A stretch of 64,000 nt of DNA from Siphonodentalium dalli (Eukaryota; Mollusca; Scaphopoda; Gadilida; Siphonodentaliidae). Both the position numbers and the translations under genes were made by a program. This document shows positions 1-11,319 of the stretch, piece by piece; positions within the stretch are counted from its first letter, which is position 1; each line of letters opens with the position of its first letter. The notes beneath the pieces were generated by a model. It was not told where the DNA came from. It ran no database searches and saw nothing but the letters and a program-made list of their open reading frames with translations. The stretch spans positions 189,292,369 to 189,356,368 of the forward strand of contig CP136061.1 in assembly GCA_032622095.1 (NCBI GenBank), in the 5' to 3' direction.

Positions 1-1339
1 ATCAGCAAAGAGACATATCACAAATAGCTGGTATTATTCCTACGTTAAAACAGAGATGAAACCCATTCTTTGGGAAAAACACTCTGAAAGCATGGAACAA
101 TACCTCATACATGTCACGATGACATGAATATAACATGAATAAATTTGTGTCATGACAAAATAATATAATATACAATGTTCTACTCGTGTGTATTTTTGGC
201 TCTGTTTTTGCCTTTATTGTATGCTATACTTTTTGTATAATAGTTGTTGTGGAACCATGCGCTGAAAGCAAACTGGCTAAAGTGATCTATTTCACTCATA
301 ATCCCTAAGGCGGAAACACATATCAATTGTAATACTGCTCACTCATAATTAACCTTGACAAATCATGCAGTCACCGAACCAGCACTCAACACATTTCGGT
401 GACTATTCAATTGTAATCACTCGTTTCCATATAGACAAAAGTTTTTTGATACCATTCTTTGAAACGTACAAAACTATTAATGTAATAATCCAAATTATGA
501 CCAGGCAAACAACACATTGAACGCACGCAGTCAAAATCACCAAACACACGATTTAGTGTGCATACCTGATATTTTGTCGCCATCACAAAGAAGCAAGTGA
601 TCGGAGAGCTGCAGCAGAAGTTATTGCAGTTGCAGTCGATACCAACGGGCGCTTACTTTGGAGATGACATTATGCCCTCTCTGGTATCCGCGGGTAGCCA
701 GGACCCATACATAATTGCATGCAGACACATCTAATGCGGGCCCCTCTTCTTTGATGCATTTGTCGTCTTTTGCCAATGGGGCTGGCCCCTTAAACGTGGT
801 GAATTCCGCAATTCCATTAGCAGCCCATAGCCATGGACGGCACACATTGGGGTTGTGTCCGATAGTACAGAAGATAGTATATTTATTGTTATATGTTTTC
901 CCAAAGCTATGATGAACTTACTTTCCCCAGTGATTGTAATGCTAGGGTTAATTGTATAGATAAGCACAATACATAGGAGACAAATTATATATAACAAGAT
1001 CATATTCTTAAGTGGTTATGACTGGTAGAAACCGTTGTATAAGTTAGGGTGGATGAAGCCAGTATCATTATATAAGATAGCATAGTGATACACGTCATAT
1101 CCAAGGGTATCATGGTATTTCAGACCTTATTTGGAAGCATGATACACCAGACGTTGGAATAACTACCCGTGCTCTGAAGCAGGAGCTTCACTTATCCGAC
1201 AACCTTGCTACTACCAACACATCTGTTCTTCCGCCTATGTATTGTGCTTATCGAGAAAGACTTATACATATATAAAGTTATGAAGATCTATGAACTAGTT
1301 ATTGTTTAATGTTTCCGAACACGGCCAATCAACCATTCA
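1..1339. other. AT-rich stretch, nothing recognised
   Basis: I see no convincing coding or repeat structure here. Short open frames overlap on both strands around 620-1000, but none shows a recognisable motif and they look like chance frames. The 3' part could be decayed 5' sequence of the DIRS-like remnant that follows. Confidence 0.4.
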
Positions 1340-2365
1340 ACTCTAGACGTATCGGGACATTTGGTGCGACAGGCACTTTCGGTTTTTCCGCCAGTCTGAT
1401 AAGAATCTGACCTGGGATTCACTACATTCAATACTATTTACGAGGGTCAACAAACCTCGCCAATTTCAACCTCAGCAATCTCAACGCGGCAGCCATTTTC
1501 GGCGTACCACTCCAAATTCAATGCCAACAAAAAGTCATCGATTTCCTCATGTTTCAAATTTCATGGGACAGGGTCCTGCGATGGTTGTGAATTCCCACAT
1601 AAATGTCTGGTGTTCAACAAGGACATTTCCTTGCAAAAATGCCCCAGAAAGAATGAATGGTTTCGGGGGACCTTTCGGGGAACAGTTCCTTTCGGACCAG
1701 ATGTGCCCCGAAACCATTCGGCTCTCGATCGTGAGTCACTGAACAATGTTGTGATCCACTGCAACCCTGGCATTTTACATGCTCATCCTTCTAATTCCAC
1801 AGTAGTTACACCAATCAATGTCACAGCACTAGTTTCTTCAAGGTTATGATCAACAGCAAGTAAATTTTGTAGTCAATGGTTTCTGGCATGGTTTCAATTT
1901 AGAATGTCATAATTATGTCGGTCATGAATTTACATGTTACAAATCTTAAATCAGCGCCTGAGCTGCCACATATTGTCGAAATAAATTGAAGGCCGAGCTA
2001 GCTGCTAATCGTATATCAGGCCCATTTCCTGCTCCCCCATTAGCATCATTTCATGTTTCACCACTTGGAGTGGTGCCAAAGAAAACACCAGGGGACTATC
2101 GCATGATGCACCACTTATCTTTTTCGGAGAGTTTTTCTGTTAACGATGGTATACCGCATAACAATCAGCTGTTCACTATTCCTCCGCGCAGGATGCCATT
2201 ACAATTATGAAAGAGACAGGGGTTGGGGCAGTACTTTTGCTTATTGATGTACTTTCTGCTTTTCGGTAATTGCCGGTCCGAAAAGAGGATGATTATTTGC
2301 TGGATTTTATGAGGAATGCGAAATTTTACTACCATAAGTGCCTGCCAACTGGTTGCAGTCGGTCG
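1340..2365 (+). pseudogene. Decayed DIRS-like retroelement: gag zinc knuckle and N-terminal RT
   Basis: Reading across several frameshifts gives a gag-like tail (1375-1500, WDSLHSILFTRVNKPRQF). A Cys/His cluster follows at about 1560-1655 (GSCDGCEFPHKC, then a later C). Next comes the start of a reverse transcriptase: VNGFWHGFNLE (about 1875-1905), a helix leading into NRISGPFPAPPL, then VSPLGVVPKKTPGDYRMMHH and SVNDGIP (1986-2160). After another shift there is LLLIDVLSAF, where the D is the motif-A aspartate, and CLPTGCS (to about 2362). The phrase order GPF-PPL / SPLGVVPKK / HHLS / VNDGI is typical of DIRS-type RTs as I know them. The copy ends shortly after motif B and runs into a minisatellite; no RNase H, methyltransferase or tyrosine recombinase is seen. 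It has at least four frameshifts or stops and is clearly dead. A different retroelement order using a similar RT cannot be excluded without a search. Confidence 0.62.
1655..1719. repeat. Inverted repeat, 14-bp perfect arms
   Basis: GAATGGTTTCGGGG (1655-1668) is followed 37 bases later by its exact reverse complement (1706-1719). It could form a hairpin inside the gag part of the DIRS-like remnant. Its role is unknown and it may be a scar of a small insertion. Confidence 0.6.
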
Positions 2366-2366
2366 T

Positions 2367-2592
2367 GTCGTATTGGGTTCATATGGAGCCATCTATATAA
2401 GTGGCACCCCGTCGTGTTGGGTTCCTATAGTATGGAACCATCTATATAGGTGGTACCCCGTCGTGTTGGGTTCCTATGGAGCCATCTATATAGGTGGTAC
2501 CCCGTCGTGTTGGGTTCCTATGTAGCCATTTATATAGATGGTACCCCGTCGTGTTGGGTTCCTATGTGGCCATCTATATAGGTGGTACCCCG
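2367..2592. repeat. 44-bp minisatellite, about 5 copies
   Basis: A 44-bp unit beginning GTCGTGTTGGGTTCCTATGG and containing CCATCTATATAGGTGGTACC is repeated about five times. One copy carries a 5-bp insertion near 2430. It begins exactly where the DIRS-like coding similarity ends, so it may have grown at a breakpoint of that element. Short open frames across it are products of the repeat and not genes. Confidence 0.9.
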
Positions 2593-2867
2593 TTAAATTA
2601 TTTTGCGGACAGAACGACAGTCTGTCAGAAAAACATTCGTAAATATACATGTATATCGCGTGCAAGATATATTGGTATTACAGTAACCAATCCTAGAATT
2701 GAGATGACAAACAAAAAACAAGATAACTTTTAAATGAGTATAGGAAGATTCGTCCATTATCAGCTCTCAGTATAAGACTCGACCAATATTGACACGTAGG
2801 GACTCGTCCATTGAAATACCATCCATTTCTAGCCTTTTTACCGACGATATTCGGTGATGATTGTGGG

Positions 2868-2930
2868 GGATTTTTTTTTTTTTTATTATTATTATTATTT
2901 ATTAAATTTTTAAATATATTATGTACATGT
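2868..2930. repeat. Poly-T / (ATT)n low-complexity tract
   Basis: A run of about 14 T is followed by ATT repeats and AT-rich sequence. It may be the A-rich tail of a minus-strand retroposed fragment, but no body is recognisable next to it. Confidence 0.7.
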
Positions 2931-3020
2931 AGTATTATAATACGACCTTGACTAAACCTACATACAAAGCTCGTCCTGATTGGTCAGTATCCTGAATTCC
3001 CATGGAGACACGACCGTCCT

Positions 3021-4372
3021 TTAAGCGATATAATTGTATCATAATTAGAACTGGATGGCTTAAATAACGACACAAAAGACAATGGAAAGGTATTTACGAT
3101 TAATTTTGCAGTTACCCAGTGGAGGGGTCACCTGGTGGTGGTCAGTTCGACTCTGGGCGATCTGGCCTTTGTTTAAAGCAGAACAATAGGGTGTACAAAC
3201 TCGTAGGGGGGGGTCAAATTTTGCCCAAATTGGTATTTTAGTGCGTATTGTTTAATTCCTGAGCATAACTTGCGGAATCTTTTATAAAATTCCGACAGCG
3301 GAATCTATCGGCAATACGTGTACATCGAAATCACTGGCGTGTATCAGTTGGAAATACACGAAAATAAATCGAAACGAGGGGCGGTGATAACAGAAAATGG
3401 CACGGCGAACTACCAGTGCATGCCAACGAGTGCTACCGGTCCCAAATTTTCTTTATATGGTAAGTTATATCGGGTATATGTCGGGGGACGTTTTAGATTC
3501 GGTTTAAGCTACCAGGAATGTCTCAGCCCCTCATCAAATTTGGACACAATGGATCTAGAATGGTACATGTGTGGGTCTAAGAAATGAAAGTTCAAATTTT
3601 AAGTACGGCGATACTCAGCAATGGTGGAACATAAAGTAACAATTTAGTCGACAAGAGTATAAATTTTCCTTTATTCGGTATTGGCACTGAGTTAGTTCCA
3701 TGTCATTTGGATTCAAACTAATGTTCAACATTTGCAAATACGTCTATCATTAAATAGGGAAGGTTGTGAATATTGTTCTTGTTTCATGGTAGTGTATACG
3801 ATTTCTCAAGACGTTCTAATTCTAATGGAGTGATGTTTCTAATTATCACAGCAAATGTTGCATGATGGGATGAGACTCTCATCCCATGATCTATCATGAG
3901 ACATTCCTGGTAGCTTAAACCGAATCTAAAACGTCCCCCGACATATACCCGATATAACTTACCATATAAAGAAAAATTGGCACTGCATGGTAGCCCTCGT
4001 TGGCATGCACTGCATGGTAGTTCGCCGTGCCATTTTCTGTGATCACCGCCCCTCTTTCCATTTATTTTCGTGTATTTCCAACTGATACACGCCAGTGATT
4101 TCGAAGTGCACGTATTGCCGATAGATTCCGATGTCGGAATTTTATAAAAGATTCCGCAAGTTATGCTCAGGAATTTAACAAAACGCACTAGAATACCGAT
4201 TAGGGCAAAATTTGATCTCCCCCCTACGAGTTTGTACACCCTATTTTTCTGCTTTAAACAAAGGCCAGATCGCCGTGGGTAAATGCAAAATTGATCGTAT
4301 ATACCTTCCCATTGTCTTTTGTGTCGTTATTTAGCCGTCCAGTTCTAATTATGATACCATTATATCGCTTAA
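3021..4372. mobile_element. TTAA-bounded foldback DNA transposon (non-autonomous)
   Basis: Two arms of roughly 480-500 bp (about 3025-3528 and 3895-4368) are reverse complements at high identity, separated by a loop of about 366 bp. The outer ends read TTAA-GCGATATAAT and ATTATATCGC-TTAA, so the element fits a TTAA target duplication as used by piggyBac and Kolobok transposons. The left arm has an extra segment of about 38 bp near 3122-3159 that the right arm lacks. The inner end of the right arm carries a short palindrome around GGGATGAGACTCTCATCCC. Open frames in the arms encode the same peptide in mirror image and are by-products. No transposase is present. Confidence 0.75.
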
Positions 4373-4844
4373 AAACACTGATATTCTCCTGTGGAGCACT
4401 GGTATTCTGACGTTCACACTGGTATTCCGCGAGCCGATTGGACAGTGTGATTCTAGATATTCTGAATTGTGCCACAAAAAATGTGGTATATATACAATCA
4501 GTGAAATGCTGCCAACGCCTCAAACTTTCGGAAGTCAAACCACACGGGCATTGGTTAATGTCATACTATATAGACTGAAGAAAGAGCATATTATGACTAT
4601 CTACTGTACTATACTGAATTTTATTTAAGATAGAACAAAAATAAGTCATAATTGAAAAAATTTGCAAAAAAAGCAAAGAAAAGGGGTAGCTCTTCAATAG
4701 TGACGTCATGTTTGACGTTACAGTTCTAAGAGCAGAACTGTTTGGTGGAAAACCATTCCACGCAGAGCTAGCAACTGGGCTATTATATAGCAGGTTGAAC
4801 GTGTGTCACTACAAGTTCGACCAAAATATACAGTCGAATTACAA

Positions 4845-4992
4845 AAGAAATAAATACACTGCGCATCGGCGTGAAAAGTAGAATTTGACCACATAAACTG
4901 ATTGTTGGACTCTGTTTCGCGTCGTCCTGCAATCAGTTTCTTTGTGGTCAAATTCTACTATACACGCAGATGCGCAGTGTATTTATTTCTTT
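4845..4992. mobile_element. Hairpin MITE, about 60-bp arms
   Basis: Arms of about 60 bp (4845-4904 and 4930-4992) are nearly perfect reverse complements around a loop of about 25 bp. The arm termini read AAAGAAATAAATACACTGCG. No clear target duplication flanks it. It is too short to encode protein and is best described as a MITE or foldback remnant. Confidence 0.75.
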
Positions 4993-5178
4993 AATGAAGC
5001 TTCTTGAAAATAAGTTAGATTGTATGCGCCCTCTCAATTACGAATACGAAATCCCAGAAAAGTGTCTTAAGCTATTATTTAGCATTTTTGCTTAAACAAA
5101 ATAACTATTAAAAACACTCACCATTTAACAGGCCTATAGAACCGTATCTTGTTGTCAAAATCCAATGGATATTCCCCT

Positions 5179-6396
5179 TTAAGGCCCACTTAAATTTCGA
5201 ACCCCCAGATCACATTATATAAAATACTAGCAGGTTAGCCCGCCATTGGCGTGGTTTGTCTCATGGCTTTGTTCGAAAAAGCAATTGCAACAGCTTCCGA
5301 GACACGTGTGCTGCACCTAGGTGTAAAATTTCGTCGAAATCCGCCATTCTTATACGATTTGACCTTGAATTGATAATTTTAAAGATCAAGATCAGGTCTG
5401 GGTCACAATTTGACCCGTCCATAACACTTCCCGCACAAATGTACCCATAGAAAGCAAGTTTTAGCTCAATCGGTTCGAGTATATAAAGGACACGCACATA
5501 TAGATCATTTGTGGGTATCCGTTTGAAGGTCAAGGTCACCTCGCGCGGAAAAACTGACCCGATAAAAATCTCCCCCGTTCCCTGGAACCCCTAAGTACGA
5601 AATTAAGTACGAAATTTCGTATCGAGACGGTCAATGGAGCCGTATTTATATTCGTCGTGTATATAGACGCTCTTTATCAACGACACTGCGGATACGAACG
5701 CTCTTTAACTATCAACGCGATTAATCCCACAGTGTCGTTTTTGTGATTGGGAGTGGAGAATGGGTGCTGTGAGCTTCTCCAAAACGCCTCGACGACCATT
5801 CCCGTGGCTTTTTACCCTTAGATAGAAAGTTTGGTCTCAATCGGTACAGCCGTTTTGGATTCTATAAAGTATATATATATACACACATATATACGGAAGT
5901 CTCAAAATATATAGTAGATAGCCGATGAGCCCGACGTTGTCCTGGCTATTCAAAAAACAAATTTCAAGTCGATAGCTCTACCCGTTTCCGAGATCTGGTC
6001 TGCGCATGCGCGAAGCTGGCGTCGCACGGGCTCGGCGACCCGATAAAATTCGTATCCGGGGCAAGATACATTCACATAGCAATTTTCAAGTCGATAGCTT
6101 CACCCGTTTCCGAGATATCGTCTGCGCATGCGCGAAGCTGACCTCGCACGGGCTCGTCGACCCGATAAAATTCGTATCCGGGGCAAGATACATTCACATA
6201 CCAAATTTCAAGTCGATAGCTCCACCCGTTTCCGAGATCTCGTCGGCGCATGCGCTGCACGGGCGCCGCACGGGCTCGCCAATACGACAACGTCCACCGC
6301 CTGCTCATACTACACACACGTACCAAGTTTCGTCCCGATCGGTCGAGAATCGTAGATTTGTACCAATGACATACAGACAGACAGACAGACAGACAT

Positions 6397-6429
<33 letters not shown>

Positions 6430-6660
6430 GGTCTTCAAAATATATATGAGATATATGCCATATTATATACCATTTGAAAGAGGAAGCTCCAAAACATTGT
6501 ATTATCAACTTATCTGGTGCAGTAACGCGTGAACATGTTGTTTTTGTTGAGGTACCGATGTGTTTAATGTACTCAAGTTTCTGCAAAATCTATTATTTTC
6601 AATGGAATGGGAATAATTCTAAATCTTAGTTTGAATTCTGTTGCATTCTGTGAGCGAAAC
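5179..6660 (-). mobile_element. Second copy of the AGGCCCACTTAA transposon, interrupted
   Basis: The start (TTAAGGCCCACTTAAATTTC, then the CGAACCCCCAGATCA block) is the reverse complement of the right end of the element at 13353-16229. After an insertion at 5226-6450, similarity to the same right-end region resumes at 6451 (ATATATGCCATATTATATA, then CATTTGAAAGAGGAAGC and ACAATGTATTATCAACTTAT in the matching order). It fades out around 6610-6660. The left end of this copy is not found. The interruption makes this element older than the nested HINE-like unit. Confidence 0.65.
5226..6450 (-). mobile_element. HINE-like (Helentron-derived) element nested in a TTAA transposon
   Basis: This segment starts ACTAGCAGG and ends CTTCAAAATATATATGAG. 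It has the same make-up as the units at 49.2-60.5 kb: a type-A head (5226-5550), a variable type-C stretch (5550-5900), then a type-B head GATGAGCCCGACGTTGTCC. The type-B part holds about three 122-bp cores and a (GACA)n tail (6372-6428). On the minus strand it reads from CTCATATATATTTTGAAG to CTGCTAGT, that is, a TC-rich start and a CTAG near the end. This is Helitron-like polarity, although no classical terminal hairpin was identified. Comparison with the uninterrupted copy at 16.2 kb places the insertion in an AT-rich TATATTTT target with no clear target duplication. Confidence 0.6.
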
Positions 6661-7548
6661 GGTCTTCAACCTCGTACATTGTCGGGTGGTAGGGTGTGAT
6701 AATGGGACAAAGGATTACCATGTGATTTGTGGTCCGGCTCGTGACATGATTTCGACCAATCAGATACATACCAAAGACTTCTTCGTGTTCCATTTCGCTT
6801 GCGGCGTTCCCATCAATGCATCTGTAATAAAGGAGCACATGTATTGGCCGCCGTTCGGTAAAACACAATACGTCATATAAAAATAAATAGGCGTTAACTA
6901 ATAATCAATAAGTCAATTCAAACTCCTTGTGTAGCTGTTTTGTTGAGGGATATGTCGCTGTGGTCATTGGAGTGTAGTTTGGGTGTGTTATGTTGAGGGA
7001 TATGTCACAATATTTATCGAGAAAGATCTTAATTTGCCATGACGATGGTAGGTCGACATCATGCTTTTAAGAAATAGAACCGTCATTTTCGCGGTGTTTG
7101 GCTAATTTTAACAAATCGAGGAATGGTCATTTTGTGTATATAATAACATTCCAAAAACATACCTTACTCGTATTTATATTCGCGCAGAACAAATTTTTTT
7201 TTTCGCAAAAGTCTTGGATTTGAAAACAGTTTCAGATCTTAATCGTCAATGACGAAACGTGTGTATATATTAAAACACCATGGAAATAATAAAAATAAAA
7301 ACGTGTCTCGCTGCAACCGGGTGCGTCTTTGACAGGTATGAGTTCCAAAGACATGAATGTTACTTGAAAATATCTAATTTTATGGAAATATATTGAGGAA
7401 ACTAGATGATTTTGTCAATAGTGGGATTAAATTATAAGAACTATACATCGTGTAAATTAACATAACTACATCTCCAATTTGTTGTGAAGATGGGTATTTA
7501 TATGCTCCTAATAACTATTCTGATATTGAAATAACTATATAAACTTAT
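6661..7548. other. AT-rich spacer, no gene recognised
   Basis: The only structure seen is a short direct repeat, TGTTGAGGGATATGTC, near 6940 and 6992. Overlapping short open frames on both strands before 6880 lack motifs and are treated as chance. Confidence 0.4.
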
Positions 7549-10500
7549 CCCCCCAGGATATCTGTAGGTGGTCAACCGAGGGTCAACTGGTCCGGGTTTT
7601 CTGTAAGGCGGTTAGGAATGGTGATTATGTGGACATAAAGCGACAGCTTATGCCACTAAATACTCAAACTATACGAAATTTCCTTCAAAATTGGTCATTT
7701 TTTGCGTACCATCCCCCCAGGATATCTGTAGGTGGTCAACCGAGGGTCAACTGGTCCGGGTTTTCTGTAAGGCGGTTAGGAATGGTGATTATGTGGACAT
7801 AAAGCGACAGCTTATGCCACTAAATACTCAAACTATACGAAATTTCCTTCAAAATTGGTCATTTTTTGCGTACCATCCCCCCAGGATATCTGTAGGTGGT
7901 CAACCGAGGGTCAACTGGTCCGGGTTTTCTGTAAGGCGGTTAGGAATGGTGATTATGTGGACATAAAGCGACAGCTTATGCCACTAAATACTCAAACTAT
8001 ACGAAATTTCCTTCAAAATTGGTCTTTTTTGCGTACCATCCCCCCAGGATATCTGTAGGTGGTCAACCGAGGGTCAACTGGTCCGGGTTTTCTGTAAGGC
8101 GGTTACGAATGGTGATTATGTGTACATAAAGCGACAGCTTATGCCACTAAATACTCAAACTATACGAAATTTCCTTCAAAATTTGTCATTTTTTGCGTAC
8201 CATCCCCCCAGGATATCTGTAGGTGGTCAACCGAGGGTCAACTGGTCCGGGTTTTCTGTAAGGCGGTTAGGAATGGTGATTATGTGGACATAAAGCGACA
8301 GCTTATGCCACTAAATACTCAAACTATACGAAATTTCCTTCAAAATTGGTCATTTTTTGCGTACCATCCCCCCAGGATATCTGTAGGTGGTCAACCGAGG
8401 GTCAACTGGTCCGGGTTTTCTGTAAGGCGGTTAGGAATGGTGATTATGTGGACATAAAGCGACAGCTTATGCCACTAAATACTCAAACTATACGAAATTT
8501 CCTTCAAAATTGGTCATTTTTTACGTACCATCCCCCCAGGATATCTGTAGGTGGTCAACCGAGGGTCAACTGGTCCGGGTTTTCTGTAAGGCAGTTAGGA
8601 ATGGTGATTATGCCACTAAATACTCAAACTATACGAAATTTCCTTCAAAATTGGTCATTTTTTGTGTACCATCCCCCCAGGATATCTGTAGGTGGTCAAC
8701 CGAGGGTCAACTGGTCCGGGTTTTCTGTAAGGCGGTTAGGAATTGTGATTATGTGGACATAAAGCGACAGCTTATGCCACTAAATACTCAAACTATACGA
8801 AATTTCCTTCAAAATTGGTCATTTTTTGCGTACCATCCCCCCAGGATATCTGTAGGTGGTCAACCGAGGGTCAACTGGTCCGGGTTTTCTGTAAGGCGGT
8901 TAGGAATGGTGATTATGTGGACATAAAGCGACAGCTTATGCCACTAAATACTCAAACTATACGAAATTGCCTTCAAAATTGGTCATTTTTTGCGTACCAT
9001 CCCCCCAGGATATATGTAGGTGGTCAACCGAGGGTCAACTGGTCCGGGTTTTCTGTAAGGCGGTTAGGAATGGTGATTATGTGGACATAAAGCGACGGCT
9101 TATGCCACTAAATACTCAAACTATACGAAATTGCCTTCAAAATTGGTCATTTTTTGCGTACCATCCCCCCAGGATATATGTAGGTGGTCAACCGAGGGTC
9201 AACTGGTCCGGGTTTTCTGTAAGGCGGTTAGGAATGGTGATTATGTGGACATAAAGCGACAGCTTATGCCACTAAATACTCAAACTATACGAAATTTCCT
9301 TCAAAATTGGTCATTTTTTGCGTACCATCCCCCCAGGATATATGTAGGTGGTCAACCGAGGGTCAACTGGTCCGGGTTTTCTGTAAGGCGGTTAGGAATG
9401 GTGATTATGTGGACATAAAGCGACAGCTTATGCCACTAAATACTCAAACTATACGAAATTTCCTTCAAAATTGGTCATTTTTTACGTACCATCCCCCCAG
9501 GATATCTGTAGGTGGTCAACCGAGGGTCAACTGGTCCGGGTTTTCTGTAAGGCGGTTAGGAATGGTGATTATGTGGACATAAAGCGACAGCTTATGCCAC
9601 TAAATACTCAAACTATACGAAATTTCCTTCATAATTGGTCATTTTTTGCGTACCACCCCCCCCCCCAGGATATCTGTAGGTGGTCAACCGAGGGTCAACT
9701 GGTCCGGGTCTTCTGTAAGGCGGTTAGGAATGGTGATTATGTGGACATAAAGCGACAGCTTATGCCACTAAATACTCAAACTATACGAAATTTCCTTCAA
9801 AATTGGTCATTTTTTGCGTACCATTCCCCCAGGATATCTGTAGGTGGTCAACCGAGGGTCAACTGGTCCGGGTTTTCTGTAAGGCGGTTAGGAATGGTGA
9901 TTATGTGTACATAAAGCGACAGCTTATGCCACTAAATACTCAAACTATACGAAATTTCCTTCAAAATTGGTCATTTTTTACGTACCATCCCCCCAGGATA
10001 TCTGTAGGTGGTCAACCGAGGGTCAACTGGTCCGGGTTTTCTGTAAGGCGGTTAGGAATGGTGATTATGTGGACATAAAGCGACAGCTTATGCCACTAAA
10101 TACTCAAACTATACGAAATTTCCTTCAAAATTGGTCATTTTTTGCGTACCATCCCCCCAGGATATCTGTAGGTGGTCAACCGAGGGTCAACTGGTCCGGG
10201 TTTTCTGTAAGGCGGTTAGGAATGGTGATTATGTGGACATAAAGCGACAGCTTATGCCACTAAATACTCAAACTATACGAAATTTCCTTCAAAATTGGTC
10301 ATTGTTTACGTACCATCCCCCCAGGATATCTGTAGGTGGTCAACCGAGGGTCAACTGGTCCGGGTTTTCTGTAAGGCGGTTAGGAATGGTGATTATGTGG
10401 ACATAAAGCGACAGCTTATTCCACTAAATACTCAAACTATACGAAATTTCCTTCAAAATTGGTCATTTTTTGCGTACCATCCCCCCAGGATATCTGTAGG

Positions 10501-11177
10501 TGGTCAACCGAGGGTCAACTGGTCCGGGTTTTCTGTAAGGCGGTTAGGAATGGTGATTATGTGGACATAAAGCGACAGCTTATGCCACTAAATACTCAAA
10601 CTATACGAAATTTCCTTCAAAATTGGTCATTTTTTGCGTACCATCCCCCAGGATATCTGTAGGTGGTCAACCGATGGTCAACTGGTCCGGGTTTTCTGTA
10701 AGGCGGTTAGGAATTGTGATTATGTGGACATAAAGCGACAGCTTATGCCACTAAATACTCAAACTATACGAAATTTCCTTCAACATTGGTCATTTTTTGC
10801 GTACCATCCCCCCAGGATATCTGTAGGTGGTCAACCGAGGGTCAACTGGTCCGGGTTTTCTGTAAGGCGGTTAGGAATGGTGATTATGTGGACATAAAGC
10901 GACAGCTTATGCCACTAAATACTCAAACTATACGAAATTTCCTTCAAAATTGGTCATTTTTTGCGTACCATCCCCCCAGGATATCTGTAGGTGGTCAACC
11001 GAGGGTCAACTGGTCCGGGTTTTCTGTAAGGCGGTTAGGAATGGTGATTATGTGGACATAAAGCGACAGCTTATGCCACTAAATACTCAAACTATACGAA
11101 ATTTCCTTCAAAATTGGTCATTTTTTACGTACCATCCCCCCAGGATATCTGTAGGTGGTCAACCGAGGGTCAACTGG
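7549..11177. repeat. 164-bp satellite array, about 22 monomers
   Basis: A 164-bp monomer (starting CCCCCCAGGATATCTGTAGG, containing GTCAACTGGTCCGGG and GCGACAGCTTATGCC) repeats head-to-tail from 7549 to 11177. Copies differ by only a few bases. One copy near 8597 has a 23-bp deletion between short ATTATG/ATG repeats. One (about 9655) has an expanded C run. Variants cluster: CTG to ATG in neighbouring copies near 9012-9350, TTTCC to TTGCC at 8967 and 9131, and scattered ACGTACC versus GCGTACC. Because 164 is not a multiple of three, the recurring 91-codon open frame passes through different frames in successive monomers. The frames are by-products, not a protein family. The last monomer breaks off in GTCAACTGG and unique sequence follows. 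Confidence 0.97.
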
Positions 11178-11256
11178 GCCCATTTACCAAGAAGGTGGGT
11201 AGTAATTGTCATTATATGAGTGTATTGTGATGATATAATATTTGTTTTTTTTTTAA

Positions 11257-11316
11257 ATACCATCGGATGGTAAATAGCGCATATCGGTAGAATCGCTATT
11301 TGCCATCCGATGGTAT
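11257..11316. repeat. Perfect 23-bp inverted repeat (hairpin)
   Basis: Arms 11257-11279 and 11294-11316 are exact reverse complements around a 14-base loop, and each arm contains the palindrome ACCATCGGATGGT. It lies 80 bp after the end of the satellite and could mark a small MITE. Confidence 0.8.
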
Positions 11317-11319
11317 ATA

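Noticed and set aside
6626-6880. Overlapping 80-codon frames on opposite strands
   Set aside because: No motif, no homologous repeat copy with preserved frame, and equal length on both strands suggest chance.
7691-11219. Series of 67-147 codon open frames encoding very similar peptides
   Set aside because: They are reading-frame shadows of the 164-bp satellite; the period is not a multiple of three, and starts and stops recur at fixed monomer positions.
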